Notes: generated by a model from the sequence alone, not told the origin. Positions 1-5,064 are shown, numbered from the stretch's first letter. The stretch: DNA of 9,033 nt from Candidatus Staskawiczbacteria bacterium (GCA_903850725.1 CAINMG010000066.1:1-9033), one strand, 5' to 3'. A program made the numbers and translations.

Positions 1-112
1 CACCTTTTGGCAAAACCCAATGGCTTTTATTTGTTTTTACCAAAACTACCTTGCCATCCAAGTTTATTACCACCCCTCCCGCAACTTTTCTAACTTTCAC
101 ATCTTTACTCAT
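1..112 (-). CDS. Nudix hydrolase, N-terminal fragment (cut by window edge)
   Basis: Only the first 37 residues lie in the window. They begin MSKDVKVRKVAGGVVI, continue with a D-G-K turn and a VVLVKT strand, and end in HWVLPKG. The pattern of AGG, a beta strand, and then W-x-L-P-K-G is the classic entry to a Nudix fold; the Nudix box itself would follow just past the edge. Family members hydrolyse nucleoside diphosphates linked to another moiety, but the substrate cannot be told here. The start ATG overlaps the TGA stop of the upstream CYTH gene in a 4-base ATGA (109-112), so the two are very probably translationally coupled in one operon. The fold is read from this short segment only. Confidence 0.8.
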   Translation of the reverse strand, partial: MSKDVKVRKVAGGVVINLDGKVVLVKTNKSHWVLPKG

Positions 113-633
113 AAAATTTTCTTATAACTATATTTTTCTAAATGTTTTTCAATTTCAGAATAACTTTTACCAGCCAGCATTCCTCCAGCCAACCACTCGT
201 CTTGCGAAACATCAAGTAAGCAAAAATCTGGCATTTGAAATTTCTCTTTCTCTTCTCTTGTCTTAAATTCAAAATCAACTAAACCCAGTCCCGTGAGCTC
301 ATCTAAAAAAATATCAACTTCAGCATTTTGATTATCTAAAGTCCTGTAATAATATCTAATTTTTCTTACCTTTTTTCCGTCAGCTTTTCCTAAAGCAAAA
401 AATTCTTTATCAGAAAGTTTTATTGTGTGCTCTTCTTTTTCTGTAGCATCATTTTTATCAATATCAACCTTTTTTGTCATCTCAAACTTTTTACCATCTC
501 TATTTCTCAGCCTTAAAGCCGGATGTCTTTCTTCTAATGGAAAATAAATATCTGTTATTTCACAAAACAACGAATTCTCTAAATTCTCTGGTTTATGTTT
601 TAACAAAAATGTTCTCTCTAACTCAATTTCCAT
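109..633 (-). CDS. CYTH domain protein (triphosphatase/adenylate cyclase fold)
   Basis: A 174-residue protein with the CYTH order of charged strands: an N-terminal E-L-E-R-T-F-L (residues 4-10), R-L-R-N-R (41-45), E-M-T-K-K (51-55), K-I-R-Y (91-94), E-V-D (105-107) and G-L-G-L-V-D-F-E-F (115-123). Known members bind triphosphate substrates with divalent metal inside a beta-barrel tunnel and act as inorganic or thiamine triphosphatases or class IV adenylate cyclases. The signature ExExK here reads E4-x-E6-x-T8, with the lysine replaced and an arginine at position 7, so the substrate may be atypical. It sits 4 bases after the NUDIX-like gene and overlaps the next Nudix gene by 4 bases. No SD is visible before the ATG. 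The fold is fairly sure; the reaction is unknown. Confidence 0.8.
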   Translation of the reverse strand: MEIELERTFLLKHKPENLENSLFCEITDIYFPLEERHPALRLRNRDGKKFEMTKKVDIDKNDATEKEEHTIKLSDKEFFALGKADGKKVRKIRYYYRTLDNQNAEVDIFLDELTGLGLVDFEFKTREEKEKFQMPDFCLLDVSQDEWLAGGMLAGKSYSEIEKHLEKYSYKKIL

Positions 634-637
634 AACT

Positions 638-1246
638 TTATTTTAATAATTTTATATATTCATTGTAAACTATTTTTACCCAAATGCCATTATTATTTTT
701 TATATATTCGCCAATTTTTTCTGCTTCCACTAACTCACCCGCCATTTTATCTTTTTCTTTAATAGAAATTTCCCCACTGTCACCCTCAAATAAATATACG
801 AAACCCAAATGCACTTTTTCCACTGGCATAGAATCATCATTTATTATACCAATTAATCTCTTTCCAACCAAATTACCCTTATAATCAACTTCTTCTTGCC
901 ATTCTCTCATCATTCCGACCTCCAAAACACTTTCACCAGTTTTTACGTCAACTTCATTTATATGCCCCCCAATTCCCAATTGAAAAGTATCAACCAGCCT
1001 TTGCTCTCCAGCCTTTGGAAGATATTTATATATAAAATAATTATTTTGATGATTAAACAAAATATATGGAATTATTTGTTGGTAACTATTGTCTTCTTCC
1101 ACATCCCCCCTTCTTTTAAATTCATAATTTTTATTTATTAAATCAAGATAATATTCTAAATTATCTTTTTTTAATCCCTGCCATACTCCATTTTTGAAAA
1201 GTATTTCTGAAGCAACTACTAAAACTTTTTCATCAAATTTATTCAT
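638..1246 (-). CDS. NUDIX-like predicted phosphoesterase, atypical Nudix box
   Basis: A 202-residue protein. The middle holds Q-L-G-I-G-G-H-I-N-E-V-D (89-100), followed after an acidic helix by R-E-W-Q-E-E-V-D-Y (114-122). This is the helix of a Nudix box with the metal-binding Glu pair E118-E119. The box is degenerate: the usual Gly after EE is Asp121, and the upstream Glu sits one residue out of register (E105). The G-G-H-I-N-x-x-D form resembles the predicted NUDIX phosphoesterase group COG4112, an assignment from memory that was not searched. Residues 1-88 are an N-terminal extension with a strand pair I-P-Y-I-L-F and Y-F-I-Y-K-Y-L. It is first in a leftward operon with the CYTH and Nudix genes, transcribed from the divergent promoter near 1284. 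No SD precedes the ATG. Confidence 0.75.
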   Translation of the reverse strand: MNKFDEKVLVVASEILFKNGVWQGLKKDNLEYYLDLINKNYEFKRRGDVEEDNSYQQIIPYILFNHQNNYFIYKYLPKAGEQRLVDTFQLGIGGHINEVDVKTGESVLEVGMMREWQEEVDYKGNLVGKRLIGIINDDSMPVEKVHLGFVYLFEGDSGEISIKEKDKMAGELVEAEKIGEYIKNNNGIWVKIVYNEYIKLLK

Positions 1247-1260
1247 AAATTTGTCAATTA

Positions 1261-1312
1261 TTGTTTTTTCTTTTTATTTTGCTATTATAATATATTGGCA
1301 ATAAAAAATAAA
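1261..1312. promoter_or_regulatory. divergent promoter with palindromic -10
   Basis: A 10-base perfect palindrome, TATTATAATA (1283-1292), gives a TATAAT on each strand: 1286-1291 on plus and 1284-1289 on minus. On plus, TTGTTT (1261-1266) lies 19 bases upstream. The predicted start near 1298 leaves about 33 bases before the ATG at 1331. On minus, a weak TTTATT (1307-1312) lies 17 bases upstream. The predicted start near 1277 leaves about 31 bases before the ATG at 1246. Both -35 boxes are poor matches. Positions are seen; use as a promoter is inferred. Confidence 0.6.
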
Positions 1313-1330
1313 GCCTGCCAATTTAAAAAT

Positions 1331-1870
1331 ATGAATAAACAAAAAAAATCAATCGTTTTAGACTACAACGAGTTAAAAAATATTGTTGAGGCACATAAAA
1401 CTTTGGGTCATAAAATTGTATGCACAGTTGGTTCTTGGGATATGCTTCACATCGGACATTTAAGATATTTGATAAAAGCGAAAGAACAAGGAGATATACT
1501 TGTTGTCGGAGTTGACTCAGACAGAGGAATTAAACTTTATAAAAACGAACTAAGACCAGTTATTCCAGAAATTGAAAGAATGGAAATGCTAAAATATCAA
1601 GATTGCGTAAATTATGTAACACTAATCGATGATATTGATGAAAAAGGCAAATGGCAATATGAACTGATAAAAGCAATAAGCCCTGATGTTTTTGTGGCCA
1701 CTCAAGATAGTTACCCAGAAGAGCAATTAAAAGCAATTAAGACTTTTTCTAGTGATTTAATTGTGCTTCCCCGCCAAGCAGAACAAACCTCAACTACAGA
1801 TATTATAGAAAAAACAATGAAAAAACACTTAGAATCAATTATTAGCAATTTAAACCATAAAAAAGCTTAA
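1331..1870 (+). CDS. cytidylyltransferase-fold nucleotidyltransferase (RfaE2/GCT-like)
   Basis: A 179-residue protein. Motifs in order are C-T-V-G-S-W-D-M-L-H-I-G-H (31-43), which contains the HxGH nucleotide-binding motif; G-D-I-L-V-V-G-V-D-S-D (54-64); R-P-V (75-77); E-R-M-E-M-L (82-87); and T-S-T-T-D-I-I (153-159). This is the layout of the small nucleotidyltransferases that join CTP or ATP to a phosphorylated alcohol or sugar, such as glycerol-3-phosphate cytidylyltransferase and the heptose-phosphate adenylyltransferase domain of HldE. No heptose or lipid genes are nearby, so the substrate is open. A TTG at 1295 would extend the frame by 12 residues, but it lies upstream of the predicted transcript start near 1298, so the ATG at 1331 is preferred. 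The HIT gene follows with no gap (TAA then ATG), indicating one operon. Confidence 0.85.
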   Translation: MNKQKKSIVLDYNELKNIVEAHKTLGHKIVCTVGSWDMLHIGHLRYLIKAKEQGDILVVGVDSDRGIKLYKNELRPVIPEIERMEMLKYQDCVNYVTLIDDIDEKGKWQYELIKAISPDVFVATQDSYPEEQLKAIKTFSSDLIVLPRQAEQTSTTDIIEKTMKKHLESIISNLNHKKA

Positions 1871-2314
1871 ATGAAAACTAAGTTTGTAAATATAAATAAT
1901 GCCAGAAAGGGAGAATATGAAAAAGTCATAAAGGAAATTGCCGAAACTGGCAAATGCCCTTTTTGTAAAGAAAATTTTAAATATCACAAAAAACCAATTT
2001 ATCAAAGAAAAGGGAAATGGTTCTTAACTAATAATAGCTGGCCATATAAGAATACTAAAAACCATCTTATAATTTTAGGAGATGAACATAAAGAAAATTT
2101 TTCAGAATTATCTTTAAAAGATTTTGAATCAATAAAATACTTAGTAAACTGGGCTATTGAAAAATGGAAAATAAAAGGTGGAGGCATAGCAATGCGTTTT
2201 GGTGACACTGACTACACAGGAGCTTCAGTAAGCCACATTCACCTTCACATTATTTGTCCAAACATAAATAAAAAAACAAAACGAGCAGAATCGGTAAATT
2301 TCCCAATAGGATAA
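1871..2314 (+). CDS. HIT-family protein (AT-rich copy)
   Basis: A 147-residue protein of the histidine triad superfamily of nucleotidyl hydrolases and transferases. Visible features are G-K-C-P-F-C (27-32), probably half of a zinc site; W-P-Y-K-N-T-K-N-H-L-I-I-L (57-69); an E-H pair (72-73); and the triad H-I-H-L-H (122-126), whose middle His is the usual nucleophile. It starts at the base after the stop of the nucleotidyltransferase gene, so the two probably share a transcript and perhaps a pathway. It is clearly related to the GC-rich HIT protein at 3294-3734: both share GKCPFC, the P-Y-x-N-T segment, the H-x-H-x-H block and a C-terminus in F-x-I-G. A strong terminator follows 5 bases after the stop. 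The substrate is unknown. Confidence 0.88.
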   Translation: MKTKFVNINNARKGEYEKVIKEIAETGKCPFCKENFKYHKKPIYQRKGKWFLTNNSWPYKNTKNHLIILGDEHKENFSELSLKDFESIKYLVNWAIEKWKIKGGGIAMRFGDTDYTGASVSHIHLHIICPNINKKTKRAESVNFPIG

Positions 2315-2318
2315 ATTC

Positions 2319-2340
2319 AAAAGCCCCTTTCGGGGCTTTT
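2319..2340. terminator. bidirectional rho-independent terminator
   Basis: The perfect 9-bp stem AAAAGCCCC (2319-2327) pairs with GGGGCTTTT (2332-2340) around the loop TTTC. It lies between the convergent ends of the HIT gene (stop at 2314) and thyA (stop at 2343). A T-run follows the stem on plus and the stem gives its own T-run on minus, so it can end both transcripts. Confidence 0.92.
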
Positions 2341-2342
2341 TA

Positions 2343-3164
2343 CTATATAGCTATTTCCCCTTTAAGCGATGGGTGGCATTCGTAATTTTCTAAAGTAAAA
2401 TCTTTAAAATCAAAGTCAAAAATATTTTTTATTTCTGGATTTAATTTCATTATGGGCAAAGTCTTTGGCTCTCTAGCTAATTGAACTTTTACTTGATCTA
2501 TGTGGTTTAGATAAATATGAGCATCAGATAAAGTGTGAACAAACTCATGAGCTTTAAGACCTGTAACTTGAGCTACCATCATTAAAAGCAAAGAGTACGA
2601 AGCGATATTAAATGGCACTCCCAAAAATGTATCACAACTCCTTTGGAATAGATGCAAAGATAATTTACCATTGGAAACAAAAAATTTATAAAAACAGTGA
2701 CACGGGGCTACAAAAACTTTGTCTACGTCTTCAGGATCCCAAGAAGTTACTACTAATCTACGCGAATTTGGATTTGTTTTTATTTCTTCAATAACATTTG
2801 CTATTTGATCAATTTCACCACCATCTCTTTTTTTCCAATGACGCCATTTTTCTCCATAAATAGGGCCCAACTCTCCTGCAGGCAGGCCATATTTTGCGCA
2901 AGCCTCTGGAGTAGCCCACTCATCCCAAATTGTAACTTTATGATCTTGTAAATATTTTACATTGGTGTCGCCTTTTAAAAACCAAAGCAATTCATAGATT
3001 ATAGATTTTAAAGGCATTCTTTTTGTAGTAACCAGCGGAAAACCATCATCCATTTTAAATCGCATTTGATAACCCAAGGTGGCAATATTGCCCACTCCTT
3101 GTGGATCCCCTTTTTCTTCCCCACTCTCCAAAACATATTTTAACATTTCCAAATATTGTTTCAT
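2343..3164 (-). CDS. thyA: thymidylate synthase ThyA
   Basis: A full-length 273-residue protein, close to the 264 of E. coli. It converts dUMP to dTMP using methylene-tetrahydrofolate. All landmarks are present: R-F-K-M-D-D-G-F-P-L-V-T-T-K (35-48), E-L-L-W-F-L-K-G-D-T-N (58-68), L-G-P-I-Y-G (99-104), catalytic Cys155 in A-P-C-H-C, the phosphate-binding Q-R-S-C-D (174-178), P-F-N-I-A-S-Y (184-190), H-I-Y (216-218) and a C-terminal tail ending in I-A-I. The residues A-T-P-E-A-C-A-K-Y-G-L-P-A-G (84-97) match the longer small-domain loop seen in many bacterial ThyA proteins, so they are not an insertion. It appears to be a single-gene unit with its own promoter at 3199-3227 and a terminator shared with the convergent HIT gene. 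It works downstream of the dCMP deaminase encoded at 3830-4663. Confidence 0.98.
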   Translation of the reverse strand: MKQYLEMLKYVLESGEEKGDPQGVGNIATLGYQMRFKMDDGFPLVTTKRMPLKSIIYELLWFLKGDTNVKYLQDHKVTIWDEWATPEACAKYGLPAGELGPIYGEKWRHWKKRDGGEIDQIANVIEEIKTNPNSRRLVVTSWDPEDVDKVFVAPCHCFYKFFVSNGKLSLHLFQRSCDTFLGVPFNIASYSLLLMMVAQVTGLKAHEFVHTLSDAHIYLNHIDQVKVQLAREPKTLPIMKLNPEIKNIFDFDFKDFTLENYECHPSLKGEIAI

Positions 3165-3198
3165 ATTTTTATTTTATTAAATATTTATATGCAAGGTT

Positions 3199-3227
3199 AT
3201 TATATACCAAAACAATAAAAAAAAGAA
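3199..3227 (-). promoter_or_regulatory. thyA promoter
   Basis: TATAAT on the minus strand (3199-3204) lies 17 bases from a weak TTCTTT (3222-3227). The predicted start near 3192 leaves a leader of about 28 bases before the thyA ATG. The weak -35 falls inside the T-run of the upstream gene's terminator, so the two elements overlap. Confidence 0.55.
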
Positions 3228-3256
3228 GCCAGTGCACGCCGTAGCATGCCTGGCTT
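3217..3256 (-). terminator. terminator of the GC-rich HIT gene, UACG tetraloop
   Basis: Read on minus: AAGCCAG, GCATGC, loop TACG, GCGTGC, one bulged A, CTGGCTT, then C and eight T. The stem has 13 pairs (one G-U) and is capped by C(UACG)G, a member of the very stable cUNCGg tetraloops. It is a textbook intrinsic terminator, 38 bases past the HIT stop codon. Confidence 0.93.
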
Positions 3257-3276
3257 TGTTATGTACGATATTCACA

Positions 3277-3293
3277 TGCCCGCGTCGCGGGCA
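3277..3293. repeat. perfect GC-rich inverted repeat just past a stop codon
   Basis: TGCCCGCG and CGCGGGCA form a perfect 8-base inverted repeat around a single T (3285). It directly abuts the TAG stop of the HIT gene (3294-3296). No T-run follows on minus, so it is not a terminator by itself. It may protect the 3' end of the message or mark a boundary of the GC-rich island. Confidence 0.7.
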
Positions 3294-3734
3294 CTACCCA
3301 ATCCCAAACACGACAGGGATACGTCCATCCGGCCCGACCTCTGGTACAATCAGATGCCAGTGCAAATGCCTTATCGTTATACCACCGATTTCACCCACCC
3401 GCAAACATAGCCCACACCCATTCGTTTCCGGATATCGGCCACGCAAAAAATGGATCATGTCCCAAAAGCCAGCCTCCTCTGCCAAATCCATTTGAAGTGG
3501 GTCTTCGATATGTCGTCGTGGCAAAATCAGCAAGTGAAGTAACGTATTCTCATAGGGAGGCTTATTCTTGACTGCAATCCAATGGTCCATATCTTTGACG
3601 CGTTCATTTTCGATGTTCGGATCACAAAAAGGACACTTACCACTCGCCTCAATCTCAGCATACCGAACCATGGTAAGACGACTATCGCCGTAATACCGCT
3701 GAACATTCTCTCGACAAATAATTTTGTCGGCCAT
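3294..3734 (-). CDS. HIT-family protein (GC-rich copy, likely acquired)
   Basis: A 146-residue histidine-triad protein. Landmarks are G-K-C-P-F-C (32-37), P-P-Y-E-N-T-L-L-H-L-L-I-L-P-R-R-H (59-75) and H-L-H-W-H-L-I-V-P (123-131). Members hydrolyse or transfer nucleotidyl groups through the central His; the substrate is not evident. The frame opens 19 codons earlier at 3791, but the ATG at 3734 is chosen because AAGGAG lies 6 bases before it and the predicted transcript starts near 3776. Base use is unlike its neighbours: 34 of 60 bases at 3301-3360 are G or C, against 14 of 60 in the related HIT gene at 2041-2100. It has its own strong promoter, SD and tetraloop terminator, so it looks like an independent cassette between thyA and the dCMP deaminase gene. 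Horizontal transfer is inferred. Confidence 0.9.
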   Translation of the reverse strand: MADKIICRENVQRYYGDSRLTMVRYAEIEASGKCPFCDPNIENERVKDMDHWIAVKNKPPYENTLLHLLILPRRHIEDPLQMDLAEEAGFWDMIHFLRGRYPETNGCGLCLRVGEIGGITIRHLHWHLIVPEVGPDGRIPVVFGIG

Positions 3735-3740
3735 AGCTAA

Positions 3741-3746
3741 CTCCTT
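3741..3746 (-). promoter_or_regulatory. strong ribosome binding site that fixes the HIT start
   Basis: AAGGAG lies 6 bases before the ATG at 3734. This rules out the longer frame from 3791. An upstream TTCTTCG can pair with CGAAGGA over 7 bases (one G-U), which could mask the site in the leader. Confidence 0.88.
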
Positions 3747-3782
3747 CGTGTTGAAAAAACGACCCCGAAGAACTAATAACAA

Positions 3783-3811
3783 AATATACAAAAAAACAGC
3801 AATAAAGTCAA
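3783..3811 (-). promoter_or_regulatory. promoter of the GC-rich HIT gene
   Basis: TTGACT (3806-3811) and TATATT (3783-3788) are separated by exactly 17 bases, a near-consensus sigma70-type promoter. The predicted start near 3776 gives a leader of about 40 bases. The -35 lies inside the loop of the terminator that ends the upstream dCMP deaminase gene. Confidence 0.8.
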
Positions 3812-3824
3812 TATTTGCTGTTTT
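3790..3824 (-). terminator. terminator after the dCMP deaminase gene
   Basis: On minus, AAAACAGCAA (3824-3815) pairs with TTGCTGTTTT (3802-3793) around a 12-base loop, and a run of seven T overlaps and extends the stem. It begins 6 bases past the TAG stop at 3830. The loop holds the TTGACT box of the next promoter. Confidence 0.82.
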
Positions 3825-3829
3825 ACAAA

Positions 3830-4663
3830 CTATTTTATTGGTACATTGGCGAGTTTTACACCAGCAGATTCCAAAACTTTTTTAGCATCAAAATTTGATC
3901 CACCTTCTGCAAAAAAAACTTGTTTGATCCCAGAACATGCAATCATTTTAGCGCAAACCGGACAAGGAAAAGTAGTCACATAAATAGCCAAATCTTTCAC
4001 ACTAATCCCTTCTTTAGCGGCTTTAGCAATTATATATTGCTCTGCATGTATTGTATTTGCAATTTCATGATTTTGTCCTGCCTTAAAAAAATCCCTTGCC
4101 TCACCAACCTGATATGGCGTGTGATCCGAGGGCAAATCCTTATTATTTGCTCGTAAAATTATTTCTTTATTTTTTACAAGCACCGCCCCAATTTGCCTCC
4201 ACCAATCCCCACTCTTTCTTGATTCTTTTATGGCTTCCTGCATCATTTTTACATTAAACTCATCATGCGAGACCGAGATATCATCCAAATTTGGCTGTGC
4301 TAAAACCTTGCTTTTATCCCATCGTAAAAATACAGATTTCCATTCAATATCATTTTCCCTAAAATATTTTTCAGCCAAATTTCTTGAAACCTCATCCTGC
4401 ACCAAAACAATTTTTTCGTTTTTTAGTTTTTTTACCAAGACTCTTGACAAAACAGAAATATTTTTAAATCCAAACTTTTTTAACAAATCAACTATTTTTT
4501 TAGCATCTATTGAAGCGATATCAGGTTTAAATTCAGATAATTCCGCAAATAATTTTTCGTCTATAACAAAAACCTCAAAAACTTTATTTTTAATACCATT
4601 CAAAAAATCTAAATAACCTTTATGTATTACCGGGATATGTAAAATTAAAATTTTCTTTTGCAT
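3830..4663 (-). CDS. dCMP/cytidine deaminase with N-terminal extra domain
   Basis: A 277-residue protein. The C-terminal half (about 135-277) is a zinc-dependent deoxycytidylate deaminase: G-A-V-L-V (159-163), zinc ligand and catalytic Glu in H206-A-E208, and P-C-P-V-C (233-237) with the two Cys ligands. The reaction is dCMP to dUMP, which would feed the nearby ThyA; a related cytidine or riboflavin-type deaminase cannot be fully excluded. ComEB-type dCMP deaminases are typically about half this length. The extra residues 1-130 contain alternating strands and helices (K-I-L-I-L-H-I-P-V-I-H-K-G-Y, V-F-E-V-F-V-I-D, K-I-V-L-V-Q-D) and suggest a Rossmann-like domain, possibly a decayed nucleotidyltransferase with HKGY in place of HxGH. 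That reading is speculative. It is a single-gene unit with its own promoter and terminator. Confidence 0.87.
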   Translation of the reverse strand: MQKKILILHIPVIHKGYLDFLNGIKNKVFEVFVIDEKLFAELSEFKPDIASIDAKKIVDLLKKFGFKNISVLSRVLVKKLKNEKIVLVQDEVSRNLAEKYFRENDIEWKSVFLRWDKSKVLAQPNLDDISVSHDEFNVKMMQEAIKESRKSGDWWRQIGAVLVKNKEIILRANNKDLPSDHTPYQVGEARDFFKAGQNHEIANTIHAEQYIIAKAAKEGISVKDLAIYVTTFPCPVCAKMIACSGIKQVFFAEGGSNFDAKKVLESAGVKLANVPIK

Positions 4664-4682
4664 AATTTTTAAATTATAAATT

Positions 4683-4711
4683 ATTTTACCACCACTAAAT
4701 TTTCATTGCAA
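4683..4711 (-). promoter_or_regulatory. promoter of the dCMP deaminase gene
   Basis: TTGCAA (4706-4711) and TAAAAT (4683-4688) are separated by 17 bases on minus. The predicted start near 4676 leaves a leader of roughly 13-17 bases before the ATG at 4663. No SD is seen in that short leader. Confidence 0.65.
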
Positions 4712-4768
4712 CATTTACAAAATAAAAAAGAGTTGCGTTTTAAAACTTAATTTTCTACGAATTTTTTT

Positions 4769-4800
4769 GCAAAACAAAAGGAGGCATTGATATAGCCTCC
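4769..4800 (-). terminator. terminator of the GC-rich minigene
   Basis: On minus, GGAGGC pairs with GCCTCC around a 9-base loop, followed by TTTTGTTTTGC. It lies 32 bases past the TAG of the coding-like frame and closes a transcript of about 260 bases from the promoter at 5036-5064. Confidence 0.8.
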
Positions 4801-4832
4801 ATTTTTCAGACACGCGACAATCTCGATATCGG

Positions 4833-4984
4833 CTAAACGCGGACACAAGCCGCACGCCAATCGAGATATGTCTCGATTTCCCGCAGAGGCACTCCCACCT
4901 CCAGCGCCCGCTTGACTCCTTCGACTTTTTCGACGAAAGAGAAACGAGCCACAAAAATTTCCCGCAAGATACAAAGAACTTCAT
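4833..4984 (-). pseudogene. GC-rich minigene, frame unresolved (small protein or frameshifted gene)
   Basis: A strong SD, AAGGAG, sits 6 bases before an ATG at 4984. The frame opened by that ATG is rich in Trp, Arg, Cys and Ser and runs through the terminator, so it does not look like a protein. The frame one base away does: from about 4952 (GTG) it reads ARFSFVEKVEGVKRALEVG, continues VPLREIETYLDWRAACVRV and stops at TAG (4835-4833) before the terminator. It has well-spaced charged residues and CTG, CGT, GAA and GTG codons. Either a 39-residue protein starts at the GTG, or one base has been lost between 4984 and 4952 (for example in the T5 run) and the intact protein was about 50 residues. 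GC is 36 of 60 at 4861-4920. A third option is a structured small RNA. The family is not recognised. Confidence 0.42.
4859..4878. repeat. 8-base perfect inverted repeat inside the minigene
   Basis: AATCGAGA and TCTCGATT pair perfectly around a TATG loop. It falls in the codons of the E-I-E-T-Y-L-D segment of the coding-like frame, so it may be chance or a structured element in the transcript. Confidence 0.6.
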
Positions 4985-4990
4985 GGCGAG

Positions 4991-4996
4991 CTCCTT
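4991..4996 (-). promoter_or_regulatory. ribosome binding site of the minigene
   Basis: AAGGAG lies 6 bases before the ATG at 4984. The context CGAAGGAGCTCGCCATG matches that of the GC-rich HIT gene, CGAAGGAGTTAGCTATG, at 14 of 17 bases. CTCTTT (5006-5001) can pair with AAGGAG around a TGCG loop, which would hide the site. Confidence 0.75.
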
Positions 4997-5035
4997 CGCA
5001 AAAGAGACGGAAACGAACATCTTAAATACATTTTT

Positions 5036-5064
5036 ATATTACCTCTTTTCTGTCGTAATGTCAA
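5036..5064 (-). promoter_or_regulatory. promoter of the GC-rich minigene, inside the dnaX 3' end
   Basis: A perfect TTGACA (5059-5064) lies 17 bases from TAATAT (5036-5041). It is the best -35 in the window. It is formed by the last sense codons of dnaX, and the -10 overlaps the dnaX stop. The predicted start near 5029 leaves about 45 bases before the SD-led ATG at 4984. Confidence 0.75.

Noticed and set aside
1295..1330. TTG start extending the nucleotidyltransferase by 12 residues.
   Set aside because: It lies upstream of the predicted transcript start and has no ribosome binding site; the ATG at 1331 fits the family's N-terminus.
2875..2887. Palindromic CCTGCAGG within thyA, next to residues G-L-P-A-G, suspected as another inserted repeat.
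   Set aside because: The encoded loop (A-T-P-E-A-C-A-K-Y-G-L-P-A-G) is the ordinary longer form found in many bacterial ThyA proteins, so no insertion is needed.
3735..3791. Longer start of the GC-rich HIT protein adding 19 residues, some hydrophobic (a possible signal peptide).
   Set aside because: The strong SD and promoter placement fix the start at 3734, and the added residues are translated leader sequence.
4715..5020. 101-residue open frame through the GC-rich minigene.
   Set aside because: It has a biased Ser, Arg, Trp and Cys composition and reads straight through the intrinsic terminator, so it is unlikely to be the protein made.
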